Shown: in pieces, positions 1 to 4,826 of the stretch
How the letters are laid out: each line of letters opens with the position of its first letter
Position numbering within the stretch: position 1 is the first letter of the stretch
Source: Tenericutes bacterium HGW-Tenericutes-5
GTDB taxonomy: Bacteria > Bacillota_I > Bacilli_A > Izemoplasmatales > Hujiaoplasmataceae
Length of the DNA: 5,264 bases
Reading direction: 5' to 3'
Assembly (NCBI GenBank): GCA_002839125.1
Contig: PGXI01000095.1
Span: 1 to 5,264 of the forward strand
Translations under genes and position numbers: made by a program
Notes under the pieces: model-generated
Seen by the model: the letters and a program-made list of their open reading frames with translations, nothing else
Database searches by the model: none
Told to the model about the DNA's origin: nothing

Positions 1-616
1 TGTAGTTTTTGATCACCCTTTAATTCAACATAAGATGGCGATAATAAGAGATAAAACAACGGATACAAAGACTTTTAGAGAGAATGTAAACGAAATTGGT
101 TCTTTAGTAACATATGAAGTTACAAGAGATTTAGAAACTAGAAATATTGAAATTGAAACACCTATTTCTAAGACAACAGTTAAGATTTTAGCTAAAGACG
201 TTGTTATAGTACCGATTTTAAGAGCGGGACTTGGAATGGTTGATGGAATTCAAAAAGTAATTCCAACAGCAAAAGTTGGGCATATTGGCTTATACCGTGA
301 TGAAGAAACTTTAATGCCACATGAATATTATGCTAAATTTCCAAAAGAGATTAAGGAAGCAACTGTTTTGGTAGTTGATCCAATGTTAGCAACCGGCGGA
401 TCTGTTATAGCTGCAATTGATCGAGTTAAATTAGCAGGCGCTAAAGATATTCGCTATGTTGGTATAGTTGGATGTCCTGAAGGTGTTGAAGCTCTTCAAA
501 AAAAACATCCTGATGTAGATATTTACATGGTTTCAATAGATCAAGGTTTAAACAAGGTCGGATACATTGTTCCTGGACTTGGCGATTGTGGAGATAGGCT
601 TTTTGGAACTAAATAA
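1..616 (+). CDS. upp: Uracil phosphoribosyltransferase, 5' end cut by window edge
   Basis: Cytosolic pyrimidine-salvage enzyme converting uracil plus PRPP to UMP and pyrophosphate. The reading frame is open from base 2 to the TAA at 614-616, giving 204 visible residues against about 209 in the family, so only about five residues are missing. The ATG at 35 is not the true start: the 11 codons before it read VVFDHPLIQHK, matching the conserved N-terminus of Bacillus and E. coli Upp. The PRPP-binding loop DPMLATGGS lies at bases 377-403. The VPILRAGLGM block is at about 209-238. The C-terminal uracil-binding segment GYIVPGLGDCGDR and the terminal FGTK are intact. The atp operon begins two bases after the stop codon, with no terminator between, as in the upp-atp arrangement of Firmicutes. 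Identity is near certain. Confidence 0.97.
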   Translation, partial: VVFDHPLIQHKMAIIRDKTTDTKTFRENVNEIGSLVTYEVTRDLETRNIEIETPISKTTVKILAKDVVIVPILRAGLGMVDGIQKVIPTAKVGHIGLYRDEETLMPHEYYAKFPKEIKEATVLVVDPMLATGGSVIAAIDRVKLAGAKDIRYVGIVGCPEGVEALQKKHPDVDIYMVSIDQGLNKVGYIVPGLGDCGDRLFGTK

Positions 617-618
617 TT

Positions 619-885
619 ATGAAAAATAAAAGTAACAAAACAGCCTTTTTTATTTTTAATATGGTTGTTCAATTCTTTATCGAGACTTTTGTAGCGATGG
701 TAATCGGGTATTATATCGGCAAATATCTCGATAGTTTACTCTTCTCTGAAGAAGTAGTATTAGTTTATGTTTTTGTCGTAATCGGAATTTTTGCCGGTTT
801 AAGAAATTTGATTGTAAGAGCATTAAAGTATAGCAAAGGAAATATCGATGATGAAGAACCTGATTCAAAAGAAAAATCTGATTGA
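619..885 (+). CDS. atpZ: AtpZ-like small membrane protein of the ATP synthase operon
   Basis: An 88-residue protein with two predicted membrane helices (about residues 9-35 and 45-67) and a hydrophilic acidic/lysine tail (74-88). The glycine-containing end of helix 1 (GYYIGKYLD, 30-38) and the GIFAGLRNL motif at 56-64 are typical of the AtpZ / 'ATPase gene 1' family found at the head of atp operons. In alkaliphilic Bacillus, AtpZ has been linked together with AtpI to Mg2+/Ca2+ acquisition and to ATP synthase assembly; its role here is inferred from family and position. It starts two bases after the upp stop. Only a weak GGAA (605-608) precedes it, so translation may depend on ribosomes finishing upp. 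The stop is TGA. Its 3' end overlaps atpI by 38 bases. Confidence 0.82.
   Translation: MKNKSNKTAFFIFNMVVQFFIETFVAMVIGYYIGKYLDSLLFSEEVVLVYVFVVIGIFAGLRNLIVRALKYSKGNIDDEEPDSKEKSD
835..840 (+). promoter_or_regulatory. Ribosome binding site for atpI, inside atpZ
   Basis: AAAGGA lies 7 bases before the ATG at 848 and 10 before the ATG at 851, within the atpZ coding sequence. It supports a start at one of these adjacent Met codons and hence the 38-base overlap of the two genes. Confidence 0.6.
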
Positions 886-1240
886 AAAAATATTCCTATT
901 TTCTTGGCCTTATGGGATTTTATTTGCTTTGGTTTTATATTTGATAACTCAAAATACCAATTATGTGTTAAGTTTTCTTTTAGGATTAGCAAGTAGTCTG
1001 TTAATGAATTCTTTGAATTATCGAGTTATGAAAAGCATTTATGAAAAAAGACCGGAAGTTATTCAATCGAGACATATTTTCATGTTTATCATTAAATTTT
1101 TATTCTTTGCTTTAATTATGTATATAGCTTATAGTGATCCGGAAGAATGGAATATCTATTACACTTTCATTGGTTTATTAACGTTTAGATTGATATCGAT
1201 TCCGGTTACTTTGATTTTTGCTAATAAGGAGAGTGATTGA
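848..1240 (+). CDS. atpI: ATP synthase protein I (AtpI), c-ring assembly factor
   Basis: A 130-residue integral membrane protein with four predicted helices (about residues 17-34, 39-57, 77-95 and 103-124), the usual topology and length of the AtpI family. The stretch FLLGLASSLLMNSLNYR (43-59) resembles the conserved glycine/asparagine helix-2 region of AtpI. Family members help assemble or stabilise the subunit c ring, a role studied with Na+-type synthases such as those of Propionigenium modestum and Acetobacterium woodii; this fits the sodium-type AtpE encoded downstream. The identification rests on topology, length and position between atpZ and atpB more than on a signature motif. Two tandem ATGs (848 and 851) make the exact start ambiguous by one codon. 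The TGA stop (1238-1240) overlaps the TTG start of atpB. Confidence 0.82.
   Translation: MMKNLIQKKNLIEKIFLFSWPYGILFALVLYLITQNTNYVLSFLLGLASSLLMNSLNYRVMKSIYEKRPEVIQSRHIFMFIIKFLFFALIMYIAYSDPEEWNIYYTFIGLLTFRLISIPVTLIFANKESD
1226..1233 (+). promoter_or_regulatory. Ribosome binding site for atpB
   Basis: AAGGAGAG, inside the end of atpI, has its GGAG core 5 bases before the TTG at 1237 and 11 bases before a second in-frame TTG at 1243. No ATG or GTG exists in frame nearby, so a TTG start is forced. The 1237 codon overlaps the atpI stop as TTGA, which favours coupled re-initiation there. Confidence 0.7.
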
Positions 1241-1917
1241 GATTGCTGGAATTTACATTATTTGAGTTTTTATCTCCGCAAGTTTTCTCTACTCTAATAG
1301 TAGTAACAGTTTTATCGATAATATTTATCGTAATTGGCAACAAAGTAAAGAAACTTGATCCTAACAAAACTCCTAAAGGTGTTGTCCTAGTGGCGATATT
1401 GGCAGTAGAAACATTTAACAAAATGGTTCAAAGTTATATGAACTATAAACCATATAAATTCTTTGCACCTTATCTTTTTACAATAATAACATTCTTAGCA
1501 GTGGCCAATACAATTTCTCTATTTGGCTTAACCGCTCCTTTATCAAATTTAGGGGTTGCCTTATCTTTTTCGGTAATGACATTCTTTGTTATTAAGATAG
1601 CAGAATTTAAGTATCTAGGAGTGGTGAAAAAGATTGATGGTTTATTAGGTCCCGTTAAACCAATGGCTATTTTGATGTTACCAATCAATTTGGTTGGGGA
1701 AATATCAACTCCATTTTCTATGGGTTTGCGTTTATTCGTTAATCTGATGGGTGGAGCCGTAATCGCGACAATGGTATATGCTGCTTTACATTGGAGTTTG
1801 GGTATTATCGCAGGAGTATTCCTGCATGCAGTGTTTGATATATTCTTCGGAATAATTCAAGCTTTCGTATTCTTTATGTTAACAACAGTTAGTATTTCTA
1901 TGGCTTCAGATGCTTAG
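1237..1917 (+). CDS. atpB: ATP synthase F0 subunit a
   Basis: Membrane stator subunit that forms the two ion half-channels against the c-ring. It has 226 residues, with hydrophobic helices at about 14-34, 76-98, 103-122, 139-157, 170-184 and 187-220. The essential stator arginine is Arg165 in SMGLRLF (bases 1729-1731), equivalent to E. coli Arg210. Gln208 in IIQAFVFFMLTTVSISMA matches E. coli Gln252. Three nearby positions differ from E. coli: Val168 replaces the near-invariant Gly of LRLFGN; Ala174 sits where E. coli has Glu219; Asp201 sits where E. coli has His245, so the half-channel carboxylate appears moved to the last helix, a layout I associate with other Firmicutes. The start is TTG, overlapping the atpI stop; TTG at 1243 is an alternative. 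Stop TAG. Function is secure. Confidence 0.95.
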   Translation: MRLLEFTLFEFLSPQVFSTLIVVTVLSIIFIVIGNKVKKLDPNKTPKGVVLVAILAVETFNKMVQSYMNYKPYKFFAPYLFTIITFLAVANTISLFGLTAPLSNLGVALSFSVMTFFVIKIAEFKYLGVVKKIDGLLGPVKPMAILMLPINLVGEISTPFSMGLRLFVNLMGGAVIATMVYAALHWSLGIIAGVFLHAVFDIFFGIIQAFVFFMLTTVSISMASDA

Positions 1918-1926
1918 AATATAAAT

Positions 1927-1932
1927 AGGAGG
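1927..1932 (+). promoter_or_regulatory. Strong ribosome binding site for atpE
   Basis: A perfect AGGAGG, 8 bases before the ATG at 1941, lies in the 23-base atpB-atpE gap. It fixes the start at 1941 rather than at the internal Met24 (base 2010), which has no comparable site. Strong initiation suits the many copies of subunit c per enzyme. Confidence 0.85.
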
Positions 1933-1940
1933 AAAAATAA

Positions 1941-2219
1941 ATGTTTGAAACGATTTTTGATTCAGTTATTAGATTTGCAGCTGAGTATAATGAACACTTC
2001 AGTAGTGGTATGGCTTACTTAGGTGCTGGTATCGCCGTTGTAGCTGGTCTAGGGCCTGGTATTGGTCAAGGTTTTGCGGCTGGTAAAGCTGCTGAAGCAG
2101 TAGGACGTCAACCAGAAGCTCAAGGAAAGATTTTAGTAACTACACTCGTTACTCAAGCCGTTGCAGAAACAACTGGTTTATATGCGTTGTTAGTTGCATT
2201 CATTTTAATTGGTAAATAA
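1941..2219 (+). CDS. atpE: ATP synthase F0 subunit c, predicted Na+-binding type
   Basis: Rotor-ring subunit, a two-helix hairpin that carries the coupling ion. Of 92 residues, the first 23 form an extra N-terminal segment before the hairpin. Helix 1 carries the glycine-repeat packing motif GLGPGIGQG (36-44), the polar loop is at GRQPEAQG (55-62), and helix 2 holds the essential carboxylate Glu76 (bases 2166-2168). Aligned without gaps to the Ilyobacter tartaricus c subunit (offset 11), the Na+ ligands are conserved: Gln43 (Gln32), Val74 (Val63 carbonyl), Glu76 (Glu65), Thr77 (Ser66), Thr78 (Thr67) and Tyr81 (Tyr70). The sodium specificity is inferred from these residues; the subunit identity is certain. 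The start is set by the AGGAGG 8 bases upstream. The protein ends soon after helix 2, without the longer C-terminal tail of I. tartaricus. Confidence 0.97.
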   Translation: MFETIFDSVIRFAAEYNEHFSSGMAYLGAGIAVVAGLGPGIGQGFAAGKAAEAVGRQPEAQGKILVTTLVTQAVAETTGLYALLVAFILIGK

Positions 2220-2238
2220 GCAATAAAATTAGATATTT

Positions 2239-2245
2239 AGGAGGG
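2239..2245 (+). promoter_or_regulatory. Strong ribosome binding site for atpF
   Basis: AGGAGGG is 5 bases before the ATG at 2251, in the 31-base atpE-atpF gap, the longest gap in the window. No inverted repeat or terminator is seen in this gap. Confidence 0.85.
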
Positions 2246-2250
2246 CTTTT

Positions 2251-2787
2251 ATGCCTGTTATTGAGAGAATAGTACAAGCGGTTCAAGAAATAATAGATCA
2301 AGCGCTTGGAATTAACCTTCTAGACATGCTAGTTCAGATTGCTGCCACTTTGATTTTGGTTTTGATTGTTAAAAAGTTTTTCTGGGGAAGAATCACAGAT
2401 TTTCTTGAAAAACGCAAAAATATCATGGAAACAGAAATGGAATCTGCTAAAAAAGAAAATGAAGAAGCTAAGATTCTAAAAGAAAAACATGAATTTGAAT
2501 ACAATCAATTAAAACAAGAGTCGAAAGAGTATTTAGATAACGCTAAGGTAAAAGCTGAAGTAGAACGCAAAAGAATTCTTGCTGAAGCTAAGGGTAGCGC
2601 TAATGAAATTTTAGAAAGAACCCAAAAAGAAATCGAAGCGGAAAAAGTTAAAGCGAAGACTGAACTAAAGAAAGAAGCGGTTGAATTGGCTGCATTAATG
2701 GCTGAGAAAATTGTTTCTAAAGAAATAGATGAAAGTTCATATCAAAATCTTTTGATCGATGATCTTGAAAGAAGTGAAAAATCATGA
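2251..2787 (+). CDS. atpF: ATP synthase F0 subunit b
   Basis: Peripheral-stalk subunit that anchors the alpha/beta/delta head to subunit a. It has 178 residues, slightly above the usual size of about 155-170. Residues 1-20 form a likely amphipathic helix (hydrophobic at I4, I7, V8, V11, I14, I15, A18, L19), followed by one membrane helix at about 24-42. The conserved KKFFWGRITDFLEKR block (41-55) leads into a long, highly charged Lys/Glu/Ala-rich coiled coil to about 155 that forms the b2 dimer. The C-terminal part binds delta. There is no lipobox cysteine, unlike the lipoprotein b reported in some mycoplasmas. Start confirmed by AGGAGGG 5 bases upstream. The TGA stop overlaps the ATG of atpH (ATGA). 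Confidence 0.95.
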   Translation: MPVIERIVQAVQEIIDQALGINLLDMLVQIAATLILVLIVKKFFWGRITDFLEKRKNIMETEMESAKKENEEAKILKEKHEFEYNQLKQESKEYLDNAKVKAEVERKRILAEAKGSANEILERTQKEIEAEKVKAKTELKKEAVELAALMAEKIVSKEIDESSYQNLLIDDLERSEKS

Positions 2788-3305
2788 CCGATGTTGCTAA
2801 TCAATATGCACATGCGGTTTTTTCGCTTGCATTTGAAGCGAATAATCATGAAAATATCGCTTCCGAATTAAATAATTTCTTTAGCGGTTTAGATGTTAAC
2901 GAATGGCAATTTTTTTTACATCCGCGAATTACTAAAGAGGAAAAACATCAAGTTATTGAGAAACTTTCTCTTGATAATCTTACAATTAACTTTCTAAAAG
3001 TGATTATAGACAATGAAAGATTCGATTTGCTAGAAAATATCGTTGTTGCTTACCGTAAACTGTTGGACGAATCTAAGGATTTAGTCTTAGTAAAAGTGAC
3101 TAGCAAAATCAAACTTAGCGAATCAAATTTAAATAAGATTGAAAAAACACTAAAAAACAGAATGAAAAAGAATATAAAAATTGAAGAGATCATCGACAAG
3201 AATTTATCTAGTGGTATAAAGATAGAATATGACGGAGAAGTAATTGATTTAACTGTCAAAAGAACAATCGATGAAATTAAGAACCAATTACTAGGAGGAA
3301 ATTAA
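2784..3305 (+). CDS. atpH: ATP synthase F1 subunit delta
   Basis: Cytoplasmic OSCP-type subunit joining the top of F1 to subunit b. Its 173 residues are normal for the family. The N-terminal helical domain begins with NQYAHAVFSLAFE (6-18) and contains the conserved FLKVIIDNERFDLLENIV region (70-87); the C-terminal domain (about 100-170) carries the strand pattern ending GIKIEYDGEVIDLTVKRTI. This last part is less canonical: the usual GG(I) and DGSV elements read SSGI and DLTV. The ATG overlaps the atpF stop by 4 bases and is preceded only by a purine-rich weak site (AGAAGTG), so initiation is probably coupled to atpF. An 8-T run lies at 2910-2917, but the frame is intact through it. Stop TAA. 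Confidence 0.93.
   Translation: MTDVANQYAHAVFSLAFEANNHENIASELNNFFSGLDVNEWQFFLHPRITKEEKHQVIEKLSLDNLTINFLKVIIDNERFDLLENIVVAYRKLLDESKDLVLVKVTSKIKLSESNLNKIEKTLKNRMKKNIKIEEIIDKNLSSGIKIEYDGEVIDLTVKRTIDEIKNQLLGGN
3293..3298 (+). promoter_or_regulatory. Strong ribosome binding site for atpA (TTG start)
   Basis: A perfect AGGAGG, within the last codons of atpH, is 8 bases before the TTG at 3307. Its position decides the non-ATG start, since the next in-frame Met is residue 48. Confidence 0.85.
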
Positions 3306-3306
3306 G

Positions 3307-4812
3307 TTGAAACTCGACCCTTTAGAAATAAGTTCTTTATTAAAAGAACAGATTAAAAAATATGAAAAACAAATAAAGACTGAACAAATAGGTTCAGTTA
3401 TTTCCGTTGGGGACGGTATTGCTTTAGTTTATGGTATTGATAAAGCTATGGCTGGTGAACTCTTAATTTTCCCTGATGGAGTATATGGAATGGTTCAAAA
3501 CTTAGAAAAAAATCATGTCGGAGCGATTCTTCTTAATGATTCCACACTAGTAAAAGAAGGTATGGAAGTTAAAACGACAGGAAAAATTCTTGAGGTTGGT
3601 GTCGGCGAAGAGTTGATAGGAAGGGTTATTAATCCTTTAGGCCAACCACTAGACGGTCTCGGTGAAGTGAAAACTAAAATAACCAGACCAATAGAAAGAA
3701 AAGCTACTGGTGTTATTGAAAGACAATCAGTTAACGAACCTTTGGAAACTGGTATAAAAGTTTTAGATGCTTTAGTGCCAATTGGTAGAGGACAAAGAGA
3801 ACTTATTATTGGGGACCGTCAAACTGGTAAAACATCAATTGCCGTTGATACAATTATTAATCAAAAGGGAAAAGATGTAATTTGTATCTATGTTGCAATC
3901 GGGCAAAAACAATCGACAGTTCTAAACGTTTATGAGACTCTTAAACAGTTTGGAGCTATGGATTTTTCAATAATTGTTGCAGCTAGCGCTTCAGATCCTG
4001 CTCCACTATTATATCTAGCGCCTTATTCCGGTGTTACGATTGCAGAAGAATTCATGTTTAAAGGCAAACATGTATTAATAATTTATGACGATTTAACTAA
4101 GCATGCCATTGCTTACAGAGAATTATCCTTGTTGCTAAGAAGACCACCAGGTCGAGAAGCTTTTCCAGGAGATGTTTTCTATCTTCATTCTCGCCTTTTA
4201 GAAAGAGCCGCTAAATTAAGCGATGCTTTAGGAGCGGGTTCAATTACTGCTTTGCCGATTATTGAAACTCAAGAAGGAGATATTTCTGCTTATATCCCTA
4301 CGAATGTAATTTCAATTACCGATGGGCAAATCTTCTTACAGTCACAATTGTTCTATTCTGGAATTAGACCAGCTATTAATGCAGGTTTATCAGTGTCACG
4401 TGTTGGGGGAGCTGCTCAACATAAAGCGATTAAAAAAGTTTCTGGTACATTAAGATTAGACTTAGCGAGTTATCGTGAGTTAGAAGCTTTCACTCAATTT
4501 GGTTCTGATTTAGATGACGCTACAAAATCAAAACTTGATCGCGGCGAAAGAACAGTAGAGATTCTTAAACAGGGATTACATGAAACAATGCCTTTTGAAT
4601 TACAAGCACTATCGTTTTTTGCGTTGTCAAATGGATTCTTAGATCAGATAAAAATCATTGATGTAAAAAGATATGAAACTGAATTACATCGTTTCTTCCA
4701 AACTGATGCTGTTGCAAAGCCAGTTTTAGAAGAAATTAGAAATACAAGAGATTTGAAAGATCGTGATTTATTAAAGAAAGAAATCGATCGATTCACTCAA
4801 GACTTTATTTAA
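3307..4812 (+). CDS. atpA: ATP synthase F1 subunit alpha
   Basis: Non-catalytic nucleotide-binding subunit of the alpha3beta3 head. Its 501 residues match the roughly 502 of Bacillus. Domains: N-terminal delta-binding helix and beta-barrel (about 1-95, with VGDGIALVYG at 34-43), nucleotide-binding core (about 96-375) and C-terminal helical bundle. The Walker A loop GDRQTGKT is at 169-176 (Lys175, Thr176), Walker B ends in HVLIIYDD (255-262, Asp261), and the arginine finger is Arg365 in the signature PAINAGLSVSRVGG. The adenine-specific alpha features LLLRRPPGREAFPGDVFYLH (275-294) are intact. It starts with TTG one base after the atpH stop; MKLDPLEISSLLKEQIKKY aligns with the N-terminus of Bacillus AtpA, confirming this start. 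No key residue is missing. Stop TAA, followed directly by the atpG ribosome binding site. Confidence 0.98.
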   Translation: MKLDPLEISSLLKEQIKKYEKQIKTEQIGSVISVGDGIALVYGIDKAMAGELLIFPDGVYGMVQNLEKNHVGAILLNDSTLVKEGMEVKTTGKILEVGVGEELIGRVINPLGQPLDGLGEVKTKITRPIERKATGVIERQSVNEPLETGIKVLDALVPIGRGQRELIIGDRQTGKTSIAVDTIINQKGKDVICIYVAIGQKQSTVLNVYETLKQFGAMDFSIIVAASASDPAPLLYLAPYSGVTIAEEFMFKGKHVLIIYDDLTKHAIAYRELSLLLRRPPGREAFPGDVFYLHSRLLERAAKLSDALGAGSITALPIIETQEGDISAYIPTNVISITDGQIFLQSQLFYSGIRPAINAGLSVSRVGGAAQHKAIKKVSGTLRLDLASYRELEAFTQFGSDLDDATKSKLDRGERTVEILKQGLHETMPFELQALSFFALSNGFLDQIKIIDVKRYETELHRFFQTDAVAKPVLEEIRNTRDLKDRDLLKKEIDRFTQDFI

Positions 4813-4820
4813 AAAGGAGG
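4813..4820 (+). promoter_or_regulatory. Strong ribosome binding site for atpG
   Basis: AAAGGAGG begins right after the atpA stop and ends 6 bases before the ATG at 4827, filling most of the 14-base atpA-atpG gap. Confidence 0.85.
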
Positions 4821-4826
4821 TAGAAC

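Noticed and set aside
498..505. Run of eight A in upp as a programmed slippage site
   Set aside because: The Upp sequence continues correctly in the same frame through the run, so no frameshift is needed.
677..868. Minus-strand open frame opposite atpZ (and similar minus-strand frames at 765-992, 1221-1421, 1470-1688, 3050-3259 and 4805-5062)
   Set aside because: Each is antisense to a well-supported gene, has no recognisable motif, and its composition mirrors the opposite gene.
1810..1825. Inverted repeat GCAGGA-GTAT-TCCTGC that could form a 6-bp hairpin
   Set aside because: It lies inside conserved atpB coding sequence, has no following T-run, and is short enough to arise by chance.
2010..2012. 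Met24 as the start of subunit c
   Set aside because: It has no good ribosome binding site, while a perfect AGGAGG sits 8 bases before the ATG at 1941.
2220..2250. atpE-atpF gap as a regulatory or processing site
   Set aside because: Apart from the atpF ribosome binding site it is plain A/T-rich sequence without an inverted repeat or promoter-like pair that I could defend.
2910..2917. Run of eight T in atpH as a possible frameshift or terminator
   Set aside because: The delta reading frame is family-like on both sides, and no hairpin precedes the run.
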